Origin: an uncultured Gammaproteobacteria bacterium | GTDB lineage: Bacteria > Pseudomonadota > Gammaproteobacteria > Francisellales > CACEW01 | Assembly: GCA_902563055.1 (NCBI GenBank) | Contig: CACEWE010000005.1 | Location: forward strand, 1-60,053 | Length of the DNA stretch: 60,053 nucleotides | Direction of reading: 5' to 3' | Shown here: piece by piece, positions 47,424 to 56,658 of the stretch | Position numbering within the stretch: position 1 is the stretch's first letter | How the letters are laid out: every line of letters begins with the position of its first letter | The notes under the pieces: model-generated | Told to the model about the DNA's origin: nothing | Database searches by the model: none | Seen by the model: the letters and a program-made list of their open reading frames with translations, nothing else | Program-made: the position numbers and the translations under genes

Positions 47424-47879
47424 TTATTCCATTGTAAAAATACCGCCCTGTCCATTGTCTTGATACTGACAATGTGCATTATTATAATTTACAATTTGCA
47501 CGTTTGGATCTGCCGCATGCGGTGCAGTAACTATAAAAACACAAGCAGGTGAAGAATAGGAAAATTGATTTTTATTGCCATCTTGTTGCATAACTGCAGA
47601 CAAGGTATAGGCAACATTAAAATCATCCTGATTATCGTACTGCCAACCTAAAATCTCACTTTTTCGCGCCTTAAGGCTTAGAGTATCACCAGGCTTCATG
47701 GGTGAATCCATGCTTGCATTTTTATAAAAAGTTCCTTTTTCATGAATCATAGCTGGCGTAATCACCCAACTATTATCAATATTATTATTTAACTGCATCA
47801 AAGCATGAGGCGCAGAATTGAGTGCATATAGTGGCACTATGTTAGAGAGAAGAATACAACAACCTATTAGTTTTTTCAT
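47424..47879 (-). CDS. Small secreted hypothetical protein
   Basis: 151 residues with signal peptide (MKKLIGCCILLSNIVPLYAL, cleavage near residue 20). The mature part is beta-rich with two cysteines (PACVFIVTAPH and NNAHCQYQDNG) that could form a disulfide. Ribosome site AAGGAA before the ATG. No family recognised; it lies between the symporter remnant and the Nif3-like gene, on the opposite strand to both. Confidence 0.65.
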   Translation of the reverse strand: MKKLIGCCILLSNIVPLYALNSAPHALMQLNNNIDNSWVITPAMIHEKGTFYKNASMDSPMKPGDTLSLKARKSEILGWQYDNQDDFNVAYTLSAVMQQDGNKNQFSYSSPACVFIVTAPHAADPNVQIVNYNNAHCQYQDNGQGGIFTME

Positions 47880-48107
47880 TTTAATTTCCTTTTTTTATAA
47901 CACCAAGAAGCAATGCCTTTTGCTATCAGCACCACTTAATGATAATGAATATCAGTTGCGATTATACCCTGTGTTTTTCCATTTACAAGAGGCGCAGGCT
48001 TCAAACTAAAAAAATAATTGATCTATGCTCAAGCAAAAAATAGCACTACTGACAATAAGAGGAATCTTTTATATACTAGCGACACTGCTTACCCTTATAG
48101 AAATGCC

Positions 48108-48872
48108 ATGGCCTTTGTAGATCAAACCAGCTTAAGTAACTATCTTGATACCCTACTAGATAGTAAAAACATATCAGACTACGCCCCCAACGGTTTGCAA
48201 GTAGAGGGTAAAAAGAAAATTGCGCGCATTGTAACCGGCGTTACCGCCTCCTTAGCACTCATAGAAAAAGCTATTGCGCTTAAAGCCGATGCGATACTGG
48301 TTCATCATGGATATTTTTGGAAAAACGAAGTTGAGACTATTTGTGATTATAAAGCCAAACGCATTAAAAAACTCTTAAAAGAAAACATCAATCTCTATGG
48401 CTATCATTTACCTTTGGATATTCACCCTGAGTTTGGCAATAATGTTCAATTAGCAAAGCATATGCATTGGAATATAAAAGGCCCAATACCCTTAAAACAC
48501 GCCCTGCCCTTGGTACTTGAAGGACAGCTTGAAAAACCGCTGTCCTTGGATGACTTTGGCGCAGGCATTGCCAAAACCCTTGACCGAGAGCCGATGATTA
48601 TTCCCGGCCAAGATAAAAATATTCAAAACATCGCTTGGTGCACCGGAGGCGCACAATCCTTTATCTACGATGCGGCTAAAGCGGGAGTTGATGCTTATAT
48701 CAGCGGTGAGATTTCTGAATCCACCGTGCATATCGCCAGAGAAATGGGTATTGCCTATATTGCCGCAGGTCACCACGCCACCGAACGCTACGGCGTCATG
48801 GCACTAGGGACACACCTGGCACAACATTTTAATATTAAAGTTCAATTTGTCGATATTGATAATCCAGCTTAG
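48108..48872 (+). CDS. Nif3-like dinuclear metal centre protein (YbgI family)
   Basis: 254 residues (E. coli YbgI 247), a widely conserved hexameric metal-binding protein whose function is poorly defined (a GTP cyclohydrolase I type 2-like activity has been proposed for relatives). Metal-ligand blocks: DAILVHHGYFW, YHLPLDIHPEFGNN, and the C-terminal AAGHHATERYG. ATG 48108 is where homology starts; the frame to 48018 has no support. Downstream and convergent with the kinase-like gene by 2 bases. Confidence 0.92.
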   Translation: MAFVDQTSLSNYLDTLLDSKNISDYAPNGLQVEGKKKIARIVTGVTASLALIEKAIALKADAILVHHGYFWKNEVETICDYKAKRIKKLLKENINLYGYHLPLDIHPEFGNNVQLAKHMHWNIKGPIPLKHALPLVLEGQLEKPLSLDDFGAGIAKTLDREPMIIPGQDKNIQNIAWCTGGAQSFIYDAAKAGVDAYISGEISESTVHIAREMGIAYIAAGHHATERYGVMALGTHLAQHFNIKVQFVDIDNPA

Positions 48873-48874
48873 GG

Positions 48875-51800
48875 TTATGCTTTTGGTTCTTGACTGGGAC
48901 TAAGCGCTGTTATTATTGCCTCTCTTTTATCAGCATAGTCTCGTTCACGCTGAAAAGGAGTGCTTGTAGTAGCCCCCATTGCAGCCTGAAGTTCAAGATC
49001 ATAACTTTGAAGATCTTTTTCTATATGCCCAACATATTGGCCATAATCTTTATCACTTGCTTTAAACCCTAGCTCTTGAGCAATCATATGTGCTTTGATA
49101 TTTTTTGTATTGATATCTATTTTTTTTATTTCATTGTAAACTTTTCTCCTTAGATTTTTTTTTAAGTCACACTTTTTCATTTGTCTTATAATAGATCGTT
49201 TAGGAAAAGAAAAGACTCTTTTGAGTGTTGTAGATAAACATTTAAAAACAGCATCTTGATTTTTCACCTCCTTTTTCTCCAAACTTCTTTGTGCTTCTTG
49301 AAAACATAAAGATTTTGCATACAAGGGGGTTAATTTATCTATAACTTCAATATTAGCCCCAGAAGAGCTAGACAAGTGAACAACCATGCTCTCAATACTA
49401 TCAACCGTAACATCCTTGAGCATCGACAGACAAGCAGCTTTGTTTGAGCCTCGGGCCCGCAGCATCATGTTCCCTATCAACTTAATTTTTTTTTCAAAAT
49501 CTGCCTCACTGTATCCGGATAAGCCATTCGTTAATGAATTAAATTTCACACTCCCCAAATAAGCCTCTAAACGCGCAAGCTTAGCATCTGGCGTATTTAA
49601 AATTTTAGCCTCCAACATAAAAGCGTTATTGAACGCATCTTGCACACTTGAAACGGCACCATCCTTATCAATAAAGGCACTTGAATTTTTATTTGATTTC
49701 ATGAAGCGCTTAATAAAAGATGATTTCTTTACTTGATTTAGGGTTTTCACTTCTTTTGCTTGATAATTGCATTGCTCTGCAATTGTTTGGGAAAGCTTTT
49801 GCACTATTACCTGAGTAGAATACCGAATGTAGCCAGGTTTAGTGTAGCCATCGTCGGTGTCACTCTTCCCATCCCCAAGCATTTCATTAAAAAACGCTCC
49901 AATTGGTTCTATTGGTTCTTCTTTCATATTTTTTAACTTGTTGGTCCACTCAAGACTTTGATTCAGATCTTTGAGCGGATGCATCATTCCGTTTTGAACG
50001 CAAGTTTTTAAGAAATTTTTATACGTATTTTTCTTATAACAAAAATCACCTATATACATCTCAAGCATAGTTAACAATAAGGCATAATTATCTGCTTGCT
50101 GCTGTATACTCAAAGTTTCAGATTGTACACCATCTTTATCAAATATTTTGTATTTTTCTGGTGTAATATAATTAATTGACCCACCCCAAAATTTAATATC
50201 AGTAGTTGCCATTCCTGGGTCTGCAAGCATTAATTTCATACTTCCATCTTTAGCTTTTTTATATAAAATATTTTCTGGTTTATTATCTGGAAAAATAAAT
50301 CCCTCCTTATGTATTCTTGCTTGAGTTTTAAAAAGTGGTAAAAACAATTCTAAACATTGTGCCCCGTCATTAAAAACAGTCTCTGATTTATCCAAACCCT
50401 CTGTAGATTTTTTTAAGACATCACATATACTACCATCTGCCATCTCAGCTATTCCTATTTCTTCTCCACCTTGCTCAGGAACCACTAAACGCGCACTGTC
50501 GGTGCTCAATAGAGAAAATGCTGATTGGATATAATGAAACTTATCCCTTTGGGTCCAATTATCTAATTCTTTTTGGGATAGGATCATTGTTTGCGGATTC
50601 TTAAGAAGGTTTTCTTCTACCAATATTTTTTGCTCAGGTGTTAATTGAGATTTCATGAATGTGAAAACTTCATTTATATCAGCCGTCACTTCGTCTGACA
50701 TAGCCATAAAATGCGCATCTTGCATTTGTATTTTCAAATACGCCATTTCTGCTGCAGTTAGTTCTTCTTTCATAGAAGCTTTCTCTCGCTGCATTTCTTG
50801 ATACACATATACAAATTCACTATCATTTACATCCTCTTTCAGCTCCCCTCGATTCTTATTTTTAAGCCAAGCGTTGATTTCATTTTTTTCCCCTTGTATT
50901 ACCTCACCAGCCTTGTCACTTATTTCAATTCTAGCCATATCAAATCTTGCTTGACTTTCTTTGTTAAAATCAAGCTCTAACGCTGCCAATGCCAGTTTTT
51001 GGACTGCATGAGCATCTGTTTCATCAACCGTGATTTCTATAAGCCCTGCGCTTGTTCGTTGTGTATTTATTTCTTCTTTCAATGGTCCTATTTCAGCTGA
51101 ATTGGGAAATTTATTCGATAATACTTTAATAATCTGTGATTTAAAGCCTTCAATTTTAGATTTACCACTATCTTTTATATATTTTCGCACTTGCCACAGC
51201 CGTTTTTTACAAGCCTTCTCTAAATTTTCTTCATATTGCAATACTTGCATGAATTGATATAAATCTTCAAACATGTCTGTATAAACTTTATCCTCTCCAA
51301 ATAAAAACTTTTGTATTATACCAACCTTATCTTTTGCCAAAGATCGCAGCTTCCATACCTCACCTTGTAAAATGGCCGTACCAACCATATTGATTAAGTC
51401 TGCATCCTGAAGCGGACCTGTAGGATGTTGCCGTAATTTAGCTATGAGTATTTGATGAATAGCTTCCTCATGTTCGGCACTTCCAATCTCTCTGGGGTTG
51501 TTCTCCTGATTTATTGAAGTTTTCTTTACATAATTTTGATTAAGCATCTCTTGCGACTGAGCTTTAAGTTCATTATTGAATTTTGTTTTCGCTTGTTCAT
51601 ATGCATCTTCGCCACCTGAATAATATTTTTCCATAATAGATTGTAATTTTTTATCATTGAATGCTGCAAAGCTAAGCGCACCATAACTATAAGATACAGT
51701 TTTGTGGTGTACCTCACCACAAGCTCCTGCACCAAGCTTGTCTCCCTCTTCATCCTCAGACGATAAATTTAATAATCTTTCACTCATAGGAATAAACCCC

Positions 51801-52030
51801 ATCAATGCTAAGCTTCGCAATTGTTTATCGCTAAGATCAGGATCCAAAAGTAATTTATAAATTTCCTGCTGATGGGAATCCTTTATAAAATCTGGCACAC
51901 TTGGACGTGACTCGCTTTCATTTTCAATACGCTCATCACCCAGTGTTATGCCAATAGTGCCACAAAAAAACTCAAGATCATGACGTATTTGATTATTCTT
52001 TCTGCCTTCATCATCATCAACAAGACCCAT
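48875..52030 (-). CDS. Large protein with protein-kinase-like catalytic domain (candidate effector)
   Basis: 1051 residues. The C-lobe of a kinase fold is readable: HKEGFIFPDNKPENIL (574-589) with the catalytic Asp582, Lys584 and Asn587, LADPG (602-606) in place of DFG, TPEKY (623-627) as APE, and an alpha-F helix DNYALLLTMLEM starting at Asp647. Upstream, RLVVPEQ and EIGIAEMADGSI (514-535) look like strands 4-5 and hinge. A possible Gly loop, LGAGACGEV, lies at 99-107, about 400 residues before, so the N-lobe would be split by a large helical insertion, and no clear beta-3 Lys is seen. The C-terminal 380 residues are helical. AAAGGTG precedes the ATG. No signal peptide. Confidence 0.75.
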   Translation of the reverse strand: MGLVDDDEGRKNNQIRHDLEFFCGTIGITLGDERIENESESRPSVPDFIKDSHQQEIYKLLLDPDLSDKQLRSLALMGFIPMSERLLNLSSEDEEGDKLGAGACGEVHHKTVSYSYGALSFAAFNDKKLQSIMEKYYSGGEDAYEQAKTKFNNELKAQSQEMLNQNYVKKTSINQENNPREIGSAEHEEAIHQILIAKLRQHPTGPLQDADLINMVGTAILQGEVWKLRSLAKDKVGIIQKFLFGEDKVYTDMFEDLYQFMQVLQYEENLEKACKKRLWQVRKYIKDSGKSKIEGFKSQIIKVLSNKFPNSAEIGPLKEEINTQRTSAGLIEITVDETDAHAVQKLALAALELDFNKESQARFDMARIEISDKAGEVIQGEKNEINAWLKNKNRGELKEDVNDSEFVYVYQEMQREKASMKEELTAAEMAYLKIQMQDAHFMAMSDEVTADINEVFTFMKSQLTPEQKILVEENLLKNPQTMILSQKELDNWTQRDKFHYIQSAFSLLSTDSARLVVPEQGGEEIGIAEMADGSICDVLKKSTEGLDKSETVFNDGAQCLELFLPLFKTQARIHKEGFIFPDNKPENILYKKAKDGSMKLMLADPGMATTDIKFWGGSINYITPEKYKIFDKDGVQSETLSIQQQADNYALLLTMLEMYIGDFCYKKNTYKNFLKTCVQNGMMHPLKDLNQSLEWTNKLKNMKEEPIEPIGAFFNEMLGDGKSDTDDGYTKPGYIRYSTQVIVQKLSQTIAEQCNYQAKEVKTLNQVKKSSFIKRFMKSNKNSSAFIDKDGAVSSVQDAFNNAFMLEAKILNTPDAKLARLEAYLGSVKFNSLTNGLSGYSEADFEKKIKLIGNMMLRARGSNKAACLSMLKDVTVDSIESMVVHLSSSSGANIEVIDKLTPLYAKSLCFQEAQRSLEKKEVKNQDAVFKCLSTTLKRVFSFPKRSIIRQMKKCDLKKNLRRKVYNEIKKIDINTKNIKAHMIAQELGFKASDKDYGQYVGHIEKDLQSYDLELQAAMGATTSTPFQRERDYADKREAIITALSPSQEPKA

Positions 52031-52054
52031 GAAATCACCTTTATTTATTTATAC

Positions 52055-52071
52055 CTTAATAGTAGATTAAA
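52055..52071 (-). promoter_or_regulatory. PmrA-box-like repeat upstream of kinase-like gene
   Basis: Minus strand TTTAAT-CTACT-ATTAAG, one mismatch to YTTAAK-N5-YTTAAK, with a -10-like TATAAA just downstream and the start 25 bases away. AT-rich background means it could be chance. Confidence 0.25.
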
Positions 52072-52248
52072 ATATTAATATTTCAAAAAATAAATTTTTG
52101 TGAATATGTGGTAACTTTCAAGAACTTAAACGACTATGGCTTTTTGCCAAAACTACTAAGAGATGAGCTATATACATAAGTTAAACAAACCCTCTAGACA
52201 TAAGCACCAATTTACACTAGGATGTCTTTTTTTTATCAAGGGACCGCT

Positions 52249-53145
52249 ATGAAAAAAATACTTTTACCACTTCTATTGTGCATCAGCTGCAGCTGTGGCC
52301 TAGCTCAAGAAAAATCTACGGATGCAAGCACACCAACAAGGTCTAAAGATACCACCCTATTACAACAAAGAATGGCTAATGAAGCTAGAGCTAGCCATGG
52401 ATTTTATGCCCTTTTGCCCTACCGACACAACTATGTGTTACCTTTTTACTACACACAAAAACCCTATTACAGTGAGTATGAAGGGCAAACACCGGATAAT
52501 CAACGCCTTACCAAAAGCGAAGTAAAAGCCCAATTTAGCATTAAAGTACCCATCGGTGGAACCATGCATCTCTTATCCTCTGGCAGCGACCACTTTTTTC
52601 TTGGTTATACCCAATCTATGTTTTGGCAATTTTATGCCACCACCAAATACTTTCGAGAAACCAACTATGAGCCAGAACTCTTCTTAAACCATAGTTTTAA
52701 CAAAAACTGGATGCTCACCCTAGGCGCTGAACACCAATCAAATGGCCAAGGAGGCAATCCTGAGATTAAAAAAGCCATGGAACGCACCTGGAATAGAGCC
52801 TACTTTGATCTGAGCTATGCCAATGATCATTGGTACTTTAGCGCAAAACCTTGGTTAACGTTTGCCGATAAAGGCGCGCAAGATCTCTATAACCCTGATA
52901 TTCTTGACTATATGGGACATGGCAGAGCGTATATTTCCTATGTTAATAAAAATCAAGAAGTTGACCTGATGCTTAGAAACAATATTGAAAGTGGTTTTAA
53001 GCGCGGAGCTGTAAAACTCAATTATATGTTCCCTATACATCAATATATTCACGGTTTTGTGCAAATTTTCTCAGGCTATGGTCAAAGCTTAATTGAATAC
53101 AACCATTACACCAATAGCATCGGTATTGGCTTTGCAATAAGCTAA
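52249..53145 (+). CDS. pldA: Outer-membrane phospholipase A (PldA)
   Basis: Calcium-dependent phospholipase A1/A2 of the outer membrane that removes misplaced phospholipids from the outer leaflet. 298 residues: signal peptide (MKKILLPLLLCISCSCGLAQE), beta-barrel strands, and the catalytic triad His162/Ser164 in AEHQSNGQGG and Asn182 in RTWNRAY. AAGGGA sits before ATG 52249; the frame to 52222 is not needed. The residues match the OMPLA active site. Confidence 0.93.
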   Translation: MKKILLPLLLCISCSCGLAQEKSTDASTPTRSKDTTLLQQRMANEARASHGFYALLPYRHNYVLPFYYTQKPYYSEYEGQTPDNQRLTKSEVKAQFSIKVPIGGTMHLLSSGSDHFFLGYTQSMFWQFYATTKYFRETNYEPELFLNHSFNKNWMLTLGAEHQSNGQGGNPEIKKAMERTWNRAYFDLSYANDHWYFSAKPWLTFADKGAQDLYNPDILDYMGHGRAYISYVNKNQEVDLMLRNNIESGFKRGAVKLNYMFPIHQYIHGFVQIFSGYGQSLIEYNHYTNSIGIGFAIS

Positions 53146-53179
53146 ATAGATACACAAGATTGTGCATTAAAGCCCCATA

Positions 53180-53470
53180 CTATAATGCATCGACATAAAA
53201 CCAACGCCCATCGATGCGGCGAAAAAGCGAACGCTCATCGATGGCCTGCTGGGTTTTATTTTCACGATAATGTGCCTGAAAATGCACCATGCCCTCGCTA
53301 TCACCGGGCTGGCCGCCTGAAACTTCTAGGATGTCCAAGCCAAGCCACTTTACCTCCAAAGCCCATACTTTAGTCGTATCAGGGCTAAAACCATTGCTAG
53401 CTGGTGGCGCCATAGTTGCTTGAATATAGCCCATATTTGCCTTGGTATATGCAAAGTAACGAGACCGCAT
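53180..53470 (-). pseudogene. ychJ: YchJ C-terminal half (broken gene)
   Basis: 96 residues beginning MRSRYFAYTKANMGYI and ending WFYVDAL, the C-terminal domain of YchJ (UPF0225). The N-terminal metal-binding part (CPCGSG...CC) lies separately at 53607-53815, so the original gene was interrupted at the ...EMMRSRY junction. Expression of this half from its internal ATG is possible but unproven. Homology is by recognition of LMRSRY and EGxVxF-like blocks (EGMVHFQAHY). Confidence 0.8.
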
Positions 53471-53471
53471 C

Positions 53472-53624
53472 CTGGAACTACATTAAACTTCATTTATAGT
53501 GCACTAGCTTCTTAAAAACACTATTGAAAGTACTCATTTATAAATATAAACTCCGTGCTTTCATAGCATTTTTACTTGCTATCATCCCTCTAAATGAAGC
53601 TTACTACTAGCTCCAGCGTTCCAG
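53472..53624. mobile_element. Possible MITE-like inverted-repeat insert in ychJ
   Basis: The 153-base block is bounded by CTGGAAC (53472-53478) and its inverse GTTCCAG (53618-53624), and inside are ATTAAACTTCATTTATAG (53482-53499) and the inverted CTCTAAATGAAGCTTACT (53588-53605), 15 of 18 matched. It has no coding capacity and separates the two halves of ychJ. No target duplication is clear. A hairpin created by chance or by rearrangement is an alternative. Confidence 0.4.
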
Positions 53625-53711
53625 TGCAGTTTGAGGAATTTTCTTCCCTAATACAAAGGCTCTACAACAATGCAAGAGGCCTAAACCACTACCACATGGA
53701 CAAGATTTCAT
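53607..53711 (-). pseudogene. YchJ N-terminal fragment, copy A
   Basis: 34 residues: MKSCPCGSGLGLLHCC...TALERWS, the SEC-C-like metal-binding N-terminus of YchJ, ending at a stop created by the insert. Copy B lies 104 bases upstream with about 94% identity. Confidence 0.75.
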
Positions 53712-53815
53712 AATCGCATCATCTCCAGTGCAGTTTGAGGAATTTTCTTCCCTAATATAAAGGTTCTACAACAATGCAAGAGGCCTAAACCACTACCACA
53801 CGGACAGGTTTTCAT
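53708..53815 (-). pseudogene. YchJ N-terminal fragment, copy B
   Basis: 35 residues: MKTCPCGSGLGLLHCC...TALEMMRL. It reads farther into the original junction (EMMR) than copy A, then stops; its TGA overlaps the ATG of copy A. The two copies form a 104-base tandem direct repeat. Confidence 0.75.
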
Positions 53816-53824
53816 TAATGAGAT

Positions 53825-54850
53825 CTATTCATCCTCAGAAACAAGCTGCTCACTTGCCTTTTCTGGCATAAGCTGGGCTTTGATCTTATCTTGGATTTCC
53901 TGCATCAAGGCTTCGTTTTCATAGAGGAATTTTTTGACATTTTCCTTACCTTGGCCAATTTTACTGCCATTGTAACTATACCATGCGCCAGATTTTTCAA
54001 TAATGTCATATTCAACCCCAAGGCTCACCAGCTCACCGGCTCGACAAATACCTTTGCCGTACATGATATCAAACTCGGCTTTTTTAAACGGCGGTGAAAC
54101 TTTGTTTTTAACCACTTTTACTCGAGTTTCATTACCAACAATTTCCTCGCCCTGCTTAATAGCACCAATACGACGAATATCTAAGCGCACTGAAGAATAA
54201 AATTTTAAGGCATTACCACCAGTTGTGGTTTCAGGATTACCAAACATAACGCCAATTTTCATTCGAATTTGGTTAATAAAGATAACCAAAGTATTTGCAC
54301 GTTTTATATTAGCCGTTAACTTACGAAGCGCTTGGGACATTAAACGCGCCTGTAAACCCATGTGTGAATCACCCATATCGCCCTCAATTTCCGCCTTTGG
54401 CGTTAACGCTGCAACAGAATCAACCACCAAAACATCAACCGCACTAGAACGCACCAACATGTCAGCAATTTCCAAAGCTTGCTCACCTGTATCAGGCTGA
54501 GAAACCAATAAGTCATCAACATTAACCCCTAAAACTTTAGCGTACTGTGGATCTAGTGCGTGCTCTGCATCAACAAATGCTGCCGTACCACCGGCTTTTT
54601 GCGCCTCAGCTATCACTTGCAAAGTAAGCGTGGTTTTACCAGAAGATTCTGGACCATATATTTCGATAATACGACCCTTGGGAAGTCCGCCGATACCAAG
54701 GGCGGCATCTAGCGCTAAGGACCCAGTTGGAATAGCTTCAATGTCTTGTGCCCCACCAGCATCGCCCATACGCATGACGGATCCTTTGCCAAATTGCTTT
54801 TCTATTTGTGAGAGTGCACCCATTAAGGCACGTTGTTTTTGTTCGTCCAT
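53825..54850 (-). CDS. recA: Recombinase RecA
   Basis: Homologous recombination and SOS coprotease. 341 residues from ATG 54850: Walker [10 protein letters not shown] (66-74), [19 protein letters not shown], the loop-1/loop-2 segments ([33 protein letters not shown]), and a short acidic tail. The frame to 55018 is not coding upstream of 54850. AAGGAA precedes the ATG. The upstream region holds no canonical LexA box (nearest is CTG-N9-CAG), so SOS control is not evident. Confidence 0.98.
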   Translation of the reverse strand: MDEQKQRALMGALSQIEKQFGKGSVMRMGDAGGAQDIEAIPTGSLALDAALGIGGLPKGRIIEIYGPESSGKTTLTLQVIAEAQKAGGTAAFVDAEHALDPQYAKVLGVNVDDLLVSQPDTGEQALEIADMLVRSSAVDVLVVDSVAALTPKAEIEGDMGDSHMGLQARLMSQALRKLTANIKRANTLVIFINQIRMKIGVMFGNPETTTGGNALKFYSSVRLDIRRIGAIKQGEEIVGNETRVKVVKNKVSPPFKKAEFDIMYGKGICRAGELVSLGVEYDIIEKSGAWYSYNGSKIGQGKENVKKFLYENEALMQEIQDKIKAQLMPEKASEQLVSEDE

Positions 54851-55088
54851 ACTGAAGTTCCTTATCGTTGATGAAGAGAAAAATGTAGATAATTTTTGCT
54901 CAATTTTAAACCAAATCATCCTAGCATACTTTGCCCTGAGATAAAAGCAGCAAATTGCTTTTTTTTTTGAAAAAAATATCGTTTGATTGAAAAAAAACCA
55001 TTGCCAAAAGGCTAACACTTGTGCGACAATATAAAACCTTCTTTTGTACTGATACTTGCCACCAAGAACCTAAAAATAGGAATAAAAT

Positions 55089-56495
55089 GTGATTAACGAC
55101 GAACAACATTTTAAGCTCGTAAGCTGGCCTGCCATCCGGCAACAGGTATCGCGCCACAACCCGCATGTCGCCCATGAAATTGATAATATTCGTTATAACA
55201 ATCGTATTAAACTCCTTTTAGTCTCCATCCCCTATGGCGCCATTATTGTTCAGCATGGTCAGTTTCATATCTACTGCCAAAATCAATCGATCCCTTTTTA
55301 CGATCAACGTATTGCACATTTGGTTCAAGATACACTTGGCTACCACAAGCCAAACTTTCCCCTGGCTATGCTTATTCAAAATACTACTGAAGCCTTTATC
55401 GACTATAAAAGCCATATCATGCCTATTCATACCCAAAGCCCTGGAGATTTTTTACCACTGGTAAATTTAGACGGCAACAAACGCAAAAAACGCCAAGATT
55501 ATCAAATGTATTCGGCAACTGCTGGGGCACGGTCTCTTATTACGCTTCCTAAGCTTTCCCACCAGCTCTACAATAACAATTTAGCCAAATACTACCAATA
55601 TGAAGCACCACCCGTTGCAAAAGACTTTCATATGCAATGGCCTATTTTTAGAAAATTGGCTCAGTCGGAGAACTTTGAACGCAAATGGCATACCCAAATG
55701 GTCATTTTTCCTGCCAGTTTACTTGAAAAGCTCAGTAGCCTTCCTGAATTTATCCCCTTAAAACACAGACTTTATCAACAACTTTGGCGTCACCAGCCGA
55801 TGTCTTTTCAACAAACCACCTTTGATGTTGCATGGTCACTCTACACGAATGAGCTTACTACTGCCTTAAGGCATAACCCATACCTTATAGAAACTGCTAA
55901 GCATTTGATTAAAATTGCCTTAGGTCTTGCCCCTGGTTACACTCCTGCAATCGAAGATAACCAAGCACCGATTAAAAACTTCTATAAAAGCCTGGTCCAT
56001 GTTTACAAGATTCGGTATTATCACCCTATTTTTATGCAAGCACAGGTCTATGATGGCCAAAGAAAAGTCTATTATTCCTTACATAAGCAAACCATGAACT
56101 GTGCCTTACCGCCGCAATCTAATAGTAAACGCACCATTGAAGAGCTGGTTCATATTAAAGCTATCACCAAAGGTTTTATTCATCATATTGCAGAAAAACG
56201 CTTTCATTTCCCTTTGCATGAAAGCGAATTATTTGAAAAATTAAAGCATACCGATTTTACTTTTTACCACCCGCAAGGTAATGAGGCACTTAACGGTAAT
56301 ATTCAAGAAATCCATCAACAGGATGAGCGATTTCATACTATTAGTGGCCAAATGAAAAATCATAATAATCTTCGCTTCCCGGATCATTCCTCTTTTTTCA
56401 AGGGCTGTGTTCGAATCCAACCAAAGCAACAACAACACAATAAACCGAAAATTGGCGCATTTTTGATGCCATTGAAACAAAAAATTAGCCTTTAA
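55089..56495 (+). CDS. Conserved-looking hypothetical protein
   Basis: Not assigned to a family. 468 residues, soluble, Gln/His-rich, starting VINDEQHFKLVSWPAIRQQV from a GTG (55089) with AGGAA 7 bases before. Residues about 110-290 form a mixed alpha/beta region (LPKLSHQLYNNN, WHTQMVIFPASLLEKL) and residues about 300-460 include FMQAQVYDG and HFPLHESELFEKL. Codon use resembles the neighbours rather than the AT-rich ORFans, suggesting a native gene. It is divergent from recA. No catalytic motif is evident. Confidence 0.7.
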   Translation: MINDEQHFKLVSWPAIRQQVSRHNPHVAHEIDNIRYNNRIKLLLVSIPYGAIIVQHGQFHIYCQNQSIPFYDQRIAHLVQDTLGYHKPNFPLAMLIQNTTEAFIDYKSHIMPIHTQSPGDFLPLVNLDGNKRKKRQDYQMYSATAGARSLITLPKLSHQLYNNNLAKYYQYEAPPVAKDFHMQWPIFRKLAQSENFERKWHTQMVIFPASLLEKLSSLPEFIPLKHRLYQQLWRHQPMSFQQTTFDVAWSLYTNELTTALRHNPYLIETAKHLIKIALGLAPGYTPAIEDNQAPIKNFYKSLVHVYKIRYYHPIFMQAQVYDGQRKVYYSLHKQTMNCALPPQSNSKRTIEELVHIKAITKGFIHHIAEKRFHFPLHESELFEKLKHTDFTFYHPQGNEALNGNIQEIHQQDERFHTISGQMKNHNNLRFPDHSSFFKGCVRIQPKQQQHNKPKIGAFLMPLKQKISL

Positions 56496-56597
56496 GTTTA
56501 ATTCTCCCAAAACGTCTCATATCAAAAGGTGCCCGCCCTCATACATTGACTTAGATCAGAAAAATAACTGTAGTCAAAAAAACAAGCCCTACTGGAA

Positions 56598-56626
56598 TTG
56601 ATACCAAAGCATATATGATGCATAAT
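56598..56626 (+). promoter_or_regulatory. Predicted sigma-70 promoter for glpX
   Basis: TTGATA (56598-56603), 17-base spacer, CATAAT (56621-56626), 33 bases before glpX. Confidence 0.5.
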
Positions 56627-56658
56627 GCTAGTTTTTTATAATCAAGAGGAACCATTGC

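Noticed and set aside
48018..48107. Longer N-terminus for the Nif3-like protein
   Set aside because: Homology starts at ATG 48108; the extension is low-quality sequence without a ribosome site.
54875..54960. LexA operator upstream of recA
   Set aside because: Only CTG-N9-CAG, one base short of the consensus spacing.
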